Numbered from the stretch's first letter, positions 1 to 10,010 are shown. The stretch is DNA of 64,000 nt from Methylococcales bacterium (GCA_028707085.1 JAQTUW010000008.1:1-64000), one strand, 5' to 3'. Notes: a model not told the origin generated them from the sequence alone. Made by a program: numbers and translations.

Positions 1-16
1 GCTGGTTCGAATCATA

Positions 17-58
17 GGTGCACGCTTTTTGGGGATGAGGGCTCATTTTTCGTGCACC
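17..58. repeat. Nested palindrome at the window edge
   Basis: GGTGCACG at 17-24 is matched by its exact complement CGTGCACC at 51-58. Inside it a second stem, ATGAG at 35-39 with CTCAT at 42-46, is flanked by T runs. This could be a terminator for a gene lying left of the window or the end of a repeat element. No gene is visible here to decide, so the function is unknown. Confidence 0.45.
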
Positions 59-122
59 ATTATACCAAAATAACCAACATTATCATTATAAATCAATTAG
101 ATGTATTTACTGAGTAGGCTCT

Positions 123-175
123 AATTATGAGATTTCATTTCACAATTGTGAGATTTTTTTCATTAATTATGAGAT
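123..175. repeat. Three 11-bp direct repeats at 21-bp spacing
   Basis: AATTATGAGAT occurs at 123-133 and 165-175, and AATTGTGAGAT at 144-154. The starts are exactly 21 bp apart, two turns of B-DNA, so a protein bound to each copy would sit on the same face. The stretch is AT-rich and lies just beyond the 3' end of gyrB. It is probably an operator array for a gene left of the window, or an iteron-like site. That role is inference; only the repeats are seen. Confidence 0.6.
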
Positions 176-193
176 CTGACAACCGACAATCCC

Positions 194-2605
<2,412 letters not shown>

Positions 2606-2693
2606 TTATCCATTTCTTCTGGTGTGGTGCAACATAGCCGTGATGGCTTTTACTCGGGCTTCAATGCAGGTTCAGCGTTCAACCCATTATTTC

Positions 2694-2837
2694 GGAATCT
2701 CGAAAAACCGCACATAAGTGCTTCGACAGCATCGGCATGAAAGGGCGGCCATTGATATACAAAAGCCGCCTTTCGCCCTGCGCCCTTCTGGGCTTCACTC
2801 AACGGAGCCTTGTCATAGCGTGATTTTTCGAAGTTCC
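2694..2837. repeat. Composite palindromic repeat element between recF and gyrB
   Basis: GGAATCTCGAAAAACCGC at 2694-2711 is answered by its imperfect inverse GCGTGATTTTTCGAAGTTCC at 2818-2837, so the element has inverted ends about 144 bp apart. An internal block at 2759-2780, starting ACAAAAGCCGCC, recurs with one mismatch at 39642-39663. Related ends occur near 7591, 39692 and 40626. There is no open reading frame of note. It looks like a short REP- or MITE-like element; mobility is inference. Confidence 0.6.
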
Positions 2838-2845
2838 TTTTTCAA

Positions 2846-2861
2846 TGTTTCACGTGGAACA
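2846..2861. promoter_or_regulatory. parS: parS-like centromere site 1
   Basis: TGTTTCACGTGGAACA fits the widely conserved ParB-binding pattern TGTTNCACGTGNAACA. It lies directly downstream of the recF stop codon, 39 bp from a second copy. ParB spreads from such sites to segregate the origin region; parA and parB themselves are not in the window. Confidence 0.85.
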
Positions 2862-2862
2862 C

Positions 2863-3936
2863 TCAAAGCTGTTTTATGCAGCCTTGTTCCACGTGGAACA
2901 CTTTATAATTTTTCAAAACCTCAAGGTTTCCAAAATCGTTCAGCTCGGTTGCGGTCATGAACACCTGACAACCGGACTGAGTCAGGTATTCTAACAATTT
3001 TAGCCTGTTAGCAGTATCCAATTCGGCAGTTAAATCATCGATCAAAATACAGCAACTGTTTGGCGCAATCTGATTCAATAAATTCACCTGCGATAGCAGC
3101 AAGGCCAAAACCAGCAGTTTTTGCTGACCACGGGATAAATAATCCTTTGCCAGCCGGTTATGCGAATAACATAAAAAGTCGGCCCGATGCGGGCCGCTAT
3201 GGGTAAAACCGTAACGCATATCCTTTTCAAGATCGGCTTTCAATGCCTGCTCCAGATTGAGCTTATTGTCCCAGCCTCTCGAAAAGGTCAGATTGACGCC
3301 GGTAGCGTTCAAAAATCGGTTGGTCATTTCTTCAAAGGCGGGTTGTAAAACTTGAATGTAATCCAGCCGAAAATCGTTAACCAGTCGGCCGTATTCCGCC
3401 AATTCCTTATCCCAGGCAGAAAGCTGCTTGTATTGGCGGGCTTTCAGCAAGGCGTTGCGTTGCTGTAGAGCCTTACCGAACTTGCGCCAGTTGGCTAAAA
3501 AGCCGCGATGTTGATTAAAAATTCCCCAGTCCAGAAATTCGCGGCGAAGCTGCGGGCCGCCGTCCAGCAACCGGTAACTTTTGGGATGAATCAATTGTAC
3601 CGGCAACGCATAAGCCAGATCAGCCTTGTGTCTGCTTTCCTGATCGATGCGAATTTCGGTTTGTTTGCCGTCGATGCGGATGCCAATATGGCTGACGGCC
3701 TCATTCTCCAAACCATTGCGGGCGGAAACGACCAGACAGGGTTGATCAAACTCAATCGTTTGCTTGATGTGGGTAGTGCGAAATGACCGCGTTCTACCCA
3801 GAATGAAAATGGCTTCCAGCAGCGAGCTTTTACCGCTGGCGTTGGCACCGGTGATCAGATTCAGAAAGGGAGAAGGCTGGATGCTTGCGGAGCGAATATT
3901 TCTAACCGATAAAACATCCAGTTTTAACAGCGCCAT
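2863..3936 (-). CDS. recF: DNA replication and repair protein RecF
   Basis: SMC-like ATPase that loads RecA at gaps with RecO and RecR. At 357 residues it has normal length. Walker A is GANASGKSS at 30-38, the ABC-type signature is SRGQQKLL near 270, and Walker B is ILIDDLTAELD near 297. The gene begins 9 bp after the dnaN stop, so the two are probably co-transcribed. An oddity is that the last codons, for VFHVEQG, contain a perfect parS palindrome, so the C-terminal protein sequence is partly dictated by a DNA site. Confidence 0.97.
   Translation of the reverse strand: MALLKLDVLSVRNIRSASIQPSPFLNLITGANASGKSSLLEAIFILGRTRSFRTTHIKQTIEFDQPCLVVSARNGLENEAVSHIGIRIDGKQTEIRIDQESRHKADLAYALPVQLIHPKSYRLLDGGPQLRREFLDWGIFNQHRGFLANWRKFGKALQQRNALLKARQYKQLSAWDKELAEYGRLVNDFRLDYIQVLQPAFEEMTNRFLNATGVNLTFSRGWDNKLNLEQALKADLEKDMRYGFTHSGPHRADFLCYSHNRLAKDYLSRGQQKLLVLALLLSQVNLLNQIAPNSCCILIDDLTAELDTANRLKLLEYLTQSGCQVFMTATELNDFGNLEVLKNYKVFHVEQGCIKQL
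2885..2900. promoter_or_regulatory. parS: parS-like centromere site 2, inside recF
   Basis: TGTTCCACGTGGAACA is a perfect 16-bp palindrome that matches the ParB consensus. It lies within the recF coding region, where it encodes the FHVE residues near the C terminus. It is about 2.2 kb from the putative origin, the distance expected for origin-proximal partition sites. Confidence 0.9.
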
Positions 3937-3945
3937 GATTGCGGT

Positions 3946-5049
3946 TTACATGCGCATCGGCATCACGATGAATTTGAACAACGGCTGTTCCGGTTCTTCA
4001 ATAAAACAACTACTGACATTGGCGGAAATGGACAGCACGGCCAGTTCGGAATCAAGATTGGAAACCGCATCCAGTAAATACTGGGCGTTAAAGGAAATGC
4101 TCAACGGCTGGCCCTGATACTGAATCAGCAGCTCTTCTTCCGCTTCGTCGTGTTCAGGGTTATGGGTGCTCATTTTTAAAACGTCGCCGGCAATGTCAAA
4201 CGTCACGCCGCGAAATTTTTCATTGGACAGAATGGCCACCCTGGTCAGTGCGTCTTTCAAATGCTGTTTTTGCACCAATAGCGGACTTAAAAATTGCTGA
4301 TCAAAAACTTTGCTGAAATCGGGAAATTTGGCGTCTATCAGCTTGGAGGAAAACACCACATCCTTGTAACAAATCCTAATGTTGTTGCTGGAAAACTGAA
4401 TATTCAATTCCGCGTCGGCATCGTCCAGTAAACGGCTGAGTTCCTGGGTGGCTTTTCTGGGAATGATGATCCGCGCTTCGTAACCAGTCTGCAAACCAAT
4501 ATCGTCTTCATAGATCGACAACCTATGTCCGTCGGAAGCCACCAGCTTAAGCCTGGAATTGCTGACGTTTAAAAACAGTCCGTTCAGATAATAACGGACA
4601 TCCTGATTAGCCATACAGAACACGGTTTTATCCAGCGCTCTTTTGAATTTGCCGGCATTCAGCAAAAAATGGTATTCGTATTCGGCTTCGGCGAAATCGG
4701 GATAGTGTTCGGCTGGCAAAGTGCTTAGTGAAAACCGGCTGCGACCGGATACCAGTTTGACCTTGTCGTCCTGTATATCAAAACTTATTTCCGCTCCGGC
4801 TGGCAGCAAACGGCAAATATCCAGAAATTTTCTGGCGGACACGGTAATTTCACCCGGCTCCTTGATGCTTTCAACCTGCAGCTTAGCAACAATCTGAATT
4901 TCGGTATCGGTGCCGGTCATCACTAGTTGCTGTTCATCAAATCGCAACAGGACATTGGAGAGGATGGGCATGGTCTGTCTTTTTTCGATGACGCTGACGA
5001 TTTGCTGCAAGGGCATCAAAATCTGATCTTTGCTAATAATAAATTTCAT
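3946..5049 (-). CDS. dnaN: DNA polymerase III sliding clamp (beta subunit)
   Basis: The protein forms a dimeric ring around DNA and tethers DNA polymerase III and other partners. Its 367 residues match the family length. The clamp fold is recognised from MKFIISKDQILMPLQQIVSVIEKRQTMPILSN at the start, with the three repeated domains, and from the closing FKFIVMPMRM, where the conserved VMPMR(L/M) tail helps form the protein-binding pocket. It is first in a leftward dnaN-recF-gyrB group. The usual upstream neighbour dnaA is missing; AT-rich DNA with DnaA boxes lies there instead. Confidence 0.98.
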   Translation of the reverse strand: MKFIISKDQILMPLQQIVSVIEKRQTMPILSNVLLRFDEQQLVMTGTDTEIQIVAKLQVESIKEPGEITVSARKFLDICRLLPAGAEISFDIQDDKVKLVSGRSRFSLSTLPAEHYPDFAEAEYEYHFLLNAGKFKRALDKTVFCMANQDVRYYLNGLFLNVSNSRLKLVASDGHRLSIYEDDIGLQTGYEARIIIPRKATQELSRLLDDADAELNIQFSSNNIRICYKDVVFSSKLIDAKFPDFSKVFDQQFLSPLLVQKQHLKDALTRVAILSNEKFRGVTFDIAGDVLKMSTHNPEHDEAEEELLIQYQGQPLSISFNAQYLLDAVSNLDSELAVLSISANVSSCFIEEPEQPLFKFIVMPMRM

Positions 5050-5087
5050 ATATTTATATCTTTATTTTATTGTTACTACTACATGAA

Positions 5088-5106
5088 TGAAAAGCTGTTG
5101 AAAACA
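5088..5106 (+). repeat. 19-bp direct repeat in origin region, copy 1
   Basis: TGAAAAGCTGTTGAAAACA occurs here and again without mismatch at 5432-5450, 344 bp away. Both copies follow AT-rich tracts with ATTATTAC-like words. It may be a binding site used in origin firing or a duplication remnant. Confidence 0.7.
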
Positions 5107-5431
5107 TGTAATTACTTATAACTTTCAATAGCTTATTACAACTGTAAATCTGTGATTCCAGCCAGGGGCCGACTGTTGACTGTTTGTGGATAAGCCGGAG
5201 CTGGAAATTTAGCCAGGTTCTATCCACAGCAATCCGACAATTTGCAAACAGATTTTTCAACAATTTCAGGCCGCTATTATAGAAGCTTATACATGAAAAT
5301 TTAAAGGCCGGCATTTCGATCAAATTCGTAAGGGCAGGGGATTTTATTTTTGGAAACAACCCTTCTGTTTTTAAGTAGTAATAATCATAATATCTTTATA
5401 TATCTTAAAGCTATTATTACTATTAGCAGAC

Positions 5432-5450
5432 TGAAAAGCTGTTGAAAACA
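5432..5450 (+). repeat. 19-bp direct repeat in origin region, copy 2
   Basis: Second exact copy of TGAAAAGCTGTTGAAAACA, next to the most AT-rich part of the putative origin and about 80 bp from a pair of perfect DnaA boxes. Confidence 0.7.
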
Positions 5451-5600
5451 CTATTTTTAATATATAAATCAAAAAGTTAATGTCATTATAAACCTGTTTC
5501 CTGCAGGGGGTTCTGCATGTTGAAGGCCTGTGGATAACAATACAGCCTGTTTTTCAGCCCAGGTTATCCACAATTTTTACCGAAACTTGCCTACAGATTT

Positions 5601-5903
5601 GTCAACAGGTCTGGAAATGTCAAATAATCAGGTATTGGCGTTCTGTTCAGGAGAGCCTGGGCGAAGCAGGGTTTATGGGCTTAGAACGAGTAGGGTTGGT
5701 GTAAAGCAGCCTGATCCACAGGGATTTATTTGCTTAACAGCGCCCTATAGAAAGGCATGGCCAAATTTTGTGAAATAGATAGTACGGAATGGCGTTATGC
5801 CGCAGTCTGTCGGTAAATCCGATTAGGCTGGTTTTGGTGGTAAGGCAGAGAGGGAGGAAAATGTAGCCGGTAACGGCGGAGAGGATATGCATGAGTGGAG
5901 CCA
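5601..5903. other. Non-coding stretch right of the origin
   Basis: About 300 bp without a convincing gene. One short forward frame at 5530-5778 begins inside a DnaA box and looks fortuitous. Nothing else is recognised apart from a degenerate box-like GATCCACAG near 5713. Confidence 0.5.
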
Positions 5904-5971
5904 ATGCTTTCCGTAGTTAGTCCGGAAAGCATGGCGCCGGATTGTTCTGTTCCCGGTTTGTCGGGAAACAG
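5904..5971 (-). terminator. Two hairpins downstream of the 5984-6361 gene
   Basis: ATGCTTTCCG at 5904-5913 pairs exactly with CGGAAAGCAT at 5923-5932. A second stem, TGTTCCCG with CGGGAAACA, spans about 5949-5971 with one bulge. Both lie just past the stop codon of the leftward gene. Neither is followed by a clear T run, so termination is plausible but not certain. Confidence 0.5.
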
Positions 5972-5983
5972 ATCTATAGAGGC

Positions 5984-6361
5984 TTAATGCGCTGCGTTAT
6001 AGATTACCATCATTTCTTTGTAGACATCCAGTGTGGATTTCAGATCGTTAAGAGCATTGCTATCGCCTTTTTCCAGTTCTTCGCGGGCGTTTTTCAGATA
6101 GTTGCCGGCTTTTTGGCGCAGACGTTCTGTTTGCTCATAACGAAATTCTTTTTGGGATTGACGAACATCGCTCAGCAGCTTCAGGATTTCTTCTTTGTTG
6201 CCGCCTTTTTCCAGCAATTCCAGCGCTTCCTGAGTTTTGGCAAGTGTTGCGTCGGCAGCGGCGCGGACTTTAGCATCGCCAGCTTTGTTTGCCATGGCGG
6301 AAGTTGAAACAAGGGCCGACATCACGAACAAAGCAGCTAAAGTTTTTTTAAAAATTTTCAT
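5984..6361 (-). CDS. Small exported helical protein, function unknown
   Basis: I chose the internal ATG at 6361, which gives a clean signal peptide (MKIFKKTLAALFVMSALVSTSAMA) and 125 residues. The longer reading adds an unlikely 23-residue leader. AGGA lies about 9 bases upstream of this start. The mature part, about 100 residues, is rich in Lys, Glu, Ala and Leu and should be almost wholly alpha-helical. It recalls small periplasmic four-helix proteins such as SmbP, but lacks their histidine-rich repeats, so no metal-binding role is claimed. It stands alone beside the origin, followed by strong hairpins, and is probably monocistronic. Confidence 0.7.
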   Translation of the reverse strand: MKIFKKTLAALFVMSALVSTSAMANKAGDAKVRAAADATLAKTQEALELLEKGGNKEEILKLLSDVRQSQKEFRYEQTERLRQKAGNYLKNAREELEKGDSNALNDLKSTLDVYKEMMVIYNAAH

Positions 6362-6793
6362 TATTGCAAATCCTATGGGTTGGAAATTTAGTGTTTTATT
6401 ACCATAAAAAAATTGCTTAATTAAAAGCACAATTTTAATAGGTTAATTTTTGAAGCCCCTAAATCGTATCATATTTTTAAGAAAATTCCTTGAAACAGGT
6501 GTCATATTTGAAAAAATATATTTTGTGCAAAACAGGGTTATCTTTTTTAAAATCAAGAGCATTGGGGGGTTTTATTTTTGTTGAATTAATATTTTTGTAA
6601 TATTTATTGTTTTACAAAAATATGAAATTTTAATAGAATATGCGGCTAGAAAAATTTTACAACTGGTTGATAATTAATGTGTTCAACACAAACATACAGC
6701 AATCTGATGACAGCGGCCTACTAGGTTATTGTCATGTCAATGTCATTTTTAACCTGTTAACCATCGGCCGAAGCAGACTGCGCCCAGGTTATT
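6362..6793. other. AT-rich intergenic region
   Basis: About 430 bp of very AT-rich DNA between two leftward genes. It must carry the promoter of the small exported protein, but I cannot single out convincing -35 and -10 elements. No gene, repeat or RNA is recognised. Confidence 0.5.
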
Positions 6794-7552
6794 TCAAGGC
6801 GTGGGTCTGCTAAAAAACTGCGGAATTCGGGACAAAAGCTTGCAGAATATAAAGCCCGGCATATTGACATTCAGACCATTTTTACGGCAGGCTCGATAAG
6901 CTTCCAGATTGCCTTTGACTATCCCCGACAGGCTGTTATTGGAAACCCCTCCCATACGCATTTTTATCCAGATTTCAGGTACATAAACGGATTTGATTTT
7001 ATGGATTTCCAGAAAGCGCATGGTCAGGTCAAAATCCGATTGCCGGGGAAAATTCAGATCGAAATCACCGTATTGTTCATAGACCTGGCGGCGCACAAAA
7101 AAAGTGGGATGGGCGGGCATCCAGCCGCCTCTGAAAAGACCATGCCGATAGGGTTTTGACTTCCAGTAACGGATAATTTTGTCGGTATCGTGTTGATCGA
7201 CATAAATCAGATCGGCGAAACAGGCGTCCACCTGCTTGTCGGCAAACACGGCGGCCACCCGGGAGAGAATAGTGGCGTCCCTATACATATCGTCAGCATT
7301 CAGAAAGCCGATAATATCGCCGCTTGCTCGGGCAATACCCTTGTTCATCGCATCATAAATTCCCCGGTCAGGCTCGGAAATCCAATCGACGCCACTACTG
7401 TGGCCAAGAATTTCCAGAGTCTTGTCCGTGGAACCGCCGTCGATGACGATGTGTTCCTTATGCGGATATTGCTGGGTGGCGACAGAGGCCAGAGTGTCTT
7501 CAAGTGTGGCGGCGCTGTTAAAGCAGACGGTTATAACGGAAATTTTTATCAT
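6794..7552 (-). CDS. Family 2 glycosyltransferase (GT-A fold)
   Basis: It probably adds a sugar from a nucleotide-sugar to an extracellular polysaccharide at the inner face of the membrane. The start at 7552 gives MIKISVITVCFNSAATLEDTL, the standard GT2 opening; the longer frame would run through a palindromic repeat. VIDGGSTDKT near residue 33, the GIYDAMNKGI motif near 64, and a DXD-like NADDM near 84 mark the donor site. At 252 residues it resembles WcaE-type enzymes of colanic acid pathways. It is an orphan: no other sugar gene lies within 25 kb, although a full polysaccharide cluster sits at 39.7-47.5 kb. Confidence 0.88.
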   Translation of the reverse strand: MIKISVITVCFNSAATLEDTLASVATQQYPHKEHIVIDGGSTDKTLEILGHSSGVDWISEPDRGIYDAMNKGIARASGDIIGFLNADDMYRDATILSRVAAVFADKQVDACFADLIYVDQHDTDKIIRYWKSKPYRHGLFRGGWMPAHPTFFVRRQVYEQYGDFDLNFPRQSDFDLTMRFLEIHKIKSVYVPEIWIKMRMGGVSNNSLSGIVKGNLEAYRACRKNGLNVNMPGFIFCKLLSRIPQFFSRPTP

Positions 7553-7590
7553 AGGCCCTGTAATGTATAAAACTGTATATTTGAAAACAG

Positions 7591-7657
7591 GGAACCTCGA
7601 AAAACCGTTTCGATCAGGCGGACGTATCGGGATGATGTTTCGATTTTTTCGGAGACC
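7591..7657. repeat. Palindromic repeat of the GGAACCTCGAAAAACC family
   Basis: GGAACCTCGAAAAACCG at 7591-7607 is followed by its degenerate inverse CGATTTTTTCGGAGACC at 7641-7657, with an inner match of TTTCGAT words. It lies just upstream of the glycosyltransferase start. Related ends are at 2694, 39692 and 40626. Confidence 0.6.
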
Positions 7658-7845
7658 CCGGATGAAATGATACTCCGAATCGGCATAATCCCCGATTTGC
7701 AAATTGCGGTGGTTTTGAAAGCTTGACGGCAGTAATGGCCGATTCAAGTCTGTAAGGCGGTTTTCAGGATCGGTCTGAAATCATGGCAAAGCCCGGTTTT
7801 GCGGGGTTGTCAAAAGTTTTAAAATTTCAAGGCCATGATTCAGCC

Positions 7846-7884
7846 AAAAAAAATGCGCTGCCGATATCTTCAATCGGCAGCGCA
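7846..7884 (-). terminator. Rho-independent terminator
   Basis: A perfect 12-bp stem, TGCGCTGCCGAT at 7854-7865 with its complement at 7873-7884, encloses a 7-base loop. On the minus strand it is followed by a run of eight T (7846-7853). It ends the phosphatase and VPLPA-CTERM transcript. Confidence 0.9.
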
Positions 7885-7904
7885 AATCCATCAGGCAGTC
7901 TGAC

Positions 7905-8555
7905 TTAGACAGCTTTACGTTTTCCGAATCCGAAACGGCCCAAGGCCAGTATGCCGGAAACGAACATCAGCAAGCTGGATGGCAGGGGTACGGCGGCTAC
8001 GGAAGATGAAATCTGTACGCCGATGTCGTAACCCGCACCGCTTTGCACTTGATAGCCGCTGCTGGATACGCCGTCATACCATGCGGTAGTCAGCGGATTG
8101 GCCGTGGAAACCGGCATGATGCCCTGGAATGTGTCGCTATTGCCGTTGGAACCTACTTCAAACGCTATCCAGTAAGCACCGGCGGCCAACTGCAGGCCGG
8201 AGATGCCGGTCAGGCCATTCCAGCCGTCGCCGGTAAATGTCGCCTGTCCGTAATACTCTTCGCTGGCCAGCCAGGGGGTATTGGTGCTAGGGTTGTTATC
8301 GTAAACGGAAATCGTGAAGGTGTTGCCGATTTGGCTGGTATCGCCATTGTCGGTGATATAACCTTCAATACTGCCTATGTTCCATGACTGGGTGGTTGTA
8401 AACTCCGCAGCCAGCCAGTCGCCGCCGTCAAAAGTCAGAGGCGAATAGCCCGATCCTTGAGGAGCGCCGGTATCGACGATGGTATCGGCTTGCGCTGCAT
8501 GGCTGATAGTCATTGCCAGCAGGGCGAGACCAGCCACATAACTTAATTTTTTCAT
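7905..8555 (-). CDS. Exported protein with VPLPA-CTERM-like sorting tail
   Basis: A 216-residue protein with a signal peptide (MKKLSYVAGLALLAMTISHAAQA) and a tripartite C terminus: VPLPSS, a hydrophobic segment (LLMFVSGILALGRFGF) and a basic end GKRKAV. This is the architecture of PEP-CTERM/VPLPA-CTERM proteins, which exosortases process at the membrane in exopolysaccharide-producing bacteria. The middle part is rich in Gly, Ser, Thr and aromatic residues, looks beta-sheet-like, and has no family I can name. AAGGAA precedes the ATG. It lies 30 bp downstream of the phosphatase gene and is followed by a strong terminator, so the two probably form an operon. The exosortase itself is not in the window. 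Confidence 0.85.
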   Translation of the reverse strand: MKKLSYVAGLALLAMTISHAAQADTIVDTGAPQGSGYSPLTFDGGDWLAAEFTTTQSWNIGSIEGYITDNGDTSQIGNTFTISVYDNNPSTNTPWLASEEYYGQATFTGDGWNGLTGISGLQLAAGAYWIAFEVGSNGNSDTFQGIMPVSTANPLTTAWYDGVSSSGYQVQSGAGYDIGVQISSSVAAVPLPSSLLMFVSGILALGRFGFGKRKAV

Positions 8556-8585
8556 AACGTTTTTTCCTTCTGGTCAGGTTCCAGT

Positions 8586-10010
8586 CTATTTCGCTGTAGG
8601 CAGGGTAAAGGTGCCCAGAGTTTTCAGCGCAGCATTCATGGAGCCGTTGGTTATCGTAGGATCAAAACCGTAAGTAGTCATGGTGACCGCGCCGCTTTGA
8701 TGAATCGATACGGTGGCCCATGAATACATGCGGTCGCTTTCCAGAGCGGTAACCGAACCGGTTACTTCGCCGGTAACTGTGCCGACAGTCTCAGGGGTGC
8801 TGGTGCTGGACAACAAGTCGTCAAACGGTGAACCACCGGCGCCGACGATAACCTGATAAGCGGCGCCACCGGTTGGGGTATCGTTGTTGATAGGTTGCGA
8901 TACGTTGTAGACATGCTCATGACCGCAGAAGTAAGTGGCGTTGTGCTTGCTTATGACTGCCCAGAAGTTGGTGGCGGCAGTCGCATCGGTCAGGTACAGC
9001 GAAGACGATGCGCTGGTGGTCAGACCGGTACCGGAGACATTACTGCCGGCATAGTAGTAGTAAAACGCCGGTTTGTGGCCGAATACGAACAGGTGGGTGG
9101 CGCCATTTGCTACTGCGGCGGTCAGGTCGGCATCCAGCCAGTTGTATGGTGCGTGACTGTCGTTGCCTACAGGGTCGGTGTTGATGATGCTGAAGTGGTT
9201 TGAACCGATGTCGAAAGAATAGCTCAGTTGTTGTTGCGAAGTGCTGATGTTATCGGGATTGGTGACGCCATTGATAACGGCTGTCGAACTAGGCGTATTG
9301 CTGAGGTTCCAGGTGGAAGCGTTCAGACTTAAACCGGTCGAAGCCAGCGAGTTGTTCAGACGGGTCTGATCGAGAATCAGGTCGCCCATGACGCCGCGCC
9401 AGGCGTTTTCGTTTTCAACCACCGATGCTTTGCCGCAGCGTTTGCATTGGGTTTCGTGATTGCCTGGAACAGGCACCACATAGGTGCCTGTTTCCATCAA
9501 AGGCGCCACCATGCCGCGCCAGAAGCTGTATTGCTGATAAAAATTCAGCAAATCGGAATTAAGAATGTCGCTGACCGCCGGGTTGCTGATTACAACTTCG
9601 CTGACGCCTGTGGAATTTCTGGTGACGGGTACGCCGGCTTTGCCGTAACCCATAATCATGTCGCCGTTGAAAAACAGCAGATTGGATTTTTGCGACTGAA
9701 TGGTGCGAACGATACGCGACCAGGCTGTGCTGTTTTGCAGCCATTTGCAATCCTGGCCGGTCAGGCCTGGGTTGGACAGGTAACCGGCGGTGTTGGGGTA
9801 ATAGCAGGTGCCAACGCCGACTTGATTTGAAATGATGGATGTCTCGTCAGGCCCCGAAGTATCCTGTCTTGAGTCGCCGACTGTGGAAAATGTTAGTACC
9901 ACGGGATCGCTGGCGAAAGAAGGCGCTACGGGAGCCGCCGCCAGCAGGGCGAACGATGCGGCAAGTACGGCATGCCGGATCGGAGATTTTGAAACACTAA
10001 TATTAAACAT
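8586..10010 (-). CDS. Secreted calcineurin-like metallophosphoesterase (purple acid phosphatase-like)
   Basis: A 474-residue hydrolase that should cleave phosphate esters outside the cytoplasm. The N terminus is a signal peptide ending near ASFA/SD. Metal-binding motifs of the calcineurin-like fold appear in order: TVGDSRQD near 43 (GD-type), FFNGDMIMG near 114 (GD), VPGNHETQ near 184 (GNHE), FVFGHKPAFY near 310 (GH) and FCGHEHVY near 358 (GHxH). All five are intact. It resembles secreted phosphatases often found with exported-protein systems. It is first in a two-gene operon with the VPLPA-CTERM-like protein. The substrate is unknown. Confidence 0.88.
   Translation of the reverse strand: MFNISVSKSPIRHAVLAASFALLAAAPVAPSFASDPVVLTFSTVGDSRQDTSGPDETSIISNQVGVGTCYYPNTAGYLSNPGLTGQDCKWLQNSTAWSRIVRTIQSQKSNLLFFNGDMIMGYGKAGVPVTRNSTGVSEVVISNPAVSDILNSDLLNFYQQYSFWRGMVAPLMETGTYVVPVPGNHETQCKRCGKASVVENENAWRGVMGDLILDQTRLNNSLASTGLSLNASTWNLSNTPSSTAVINGVTNPDNISTSQQQLSYSFDIGSNHFSIINTDPVGNDSHAPYNWLDADLTAAVANGATHLFVFGHKPAFYYYYAGSNVSGTGLTTSASSSLYLTDATAATNFWAVISKHNATYFCGHEHVYNVSQPINNDTPTGGAAYQVIVGAGGSPFDDLLSSTSTPETVGTVTGEVTGSVTALESDRMYSWATVSIHQSGAVTMTTYGFDPTITNGSMNAALKTLGTFTLPTAK

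Larger units (their letters stand above)
5050..5600. other. oriC: Putative chromosomal origin (oriC) without adjacent dnaA
   Basis: The region upstream of dnaN holds DnaA boxes TGTGGATAA at 5185-5193 and 5529-5537, TTATCCACA at 5564-5572, and a one-mismatch box CTATCCACA at 5220-5228. Between them, 5370-5480 is very AT-rich and could be the unwinding element. A 19-bp direct repeat sits at 5088 and 5432. The short open frames here have no recognisable protein features and overlap the boxes, so I treat the region as non-coding. Assignment as origin is inference from box clustering and the dnaN-recF-gyrB context. Confidence 0.75.

Noticed and set aside
1..25. Possible 3' part of a tRNA because of GGTTCGAATC.
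   Set aside because: The bases around the loop do not form a 5-bp T-stem and the acceptor end with CCA is absent.
5054..5359. A 101-codon frame on the minus strand upstream of dnaN.
   Set aside because: It overlaps two DnaA boxes and AT-rich origin DNA, has no recognisable motif and no good start signal.
5530..5778. A forward 82-codon frame in the origin region.
   Set aside because: It begins inside a DnaA box and has biased, featureless composition; it looks fortuitous.
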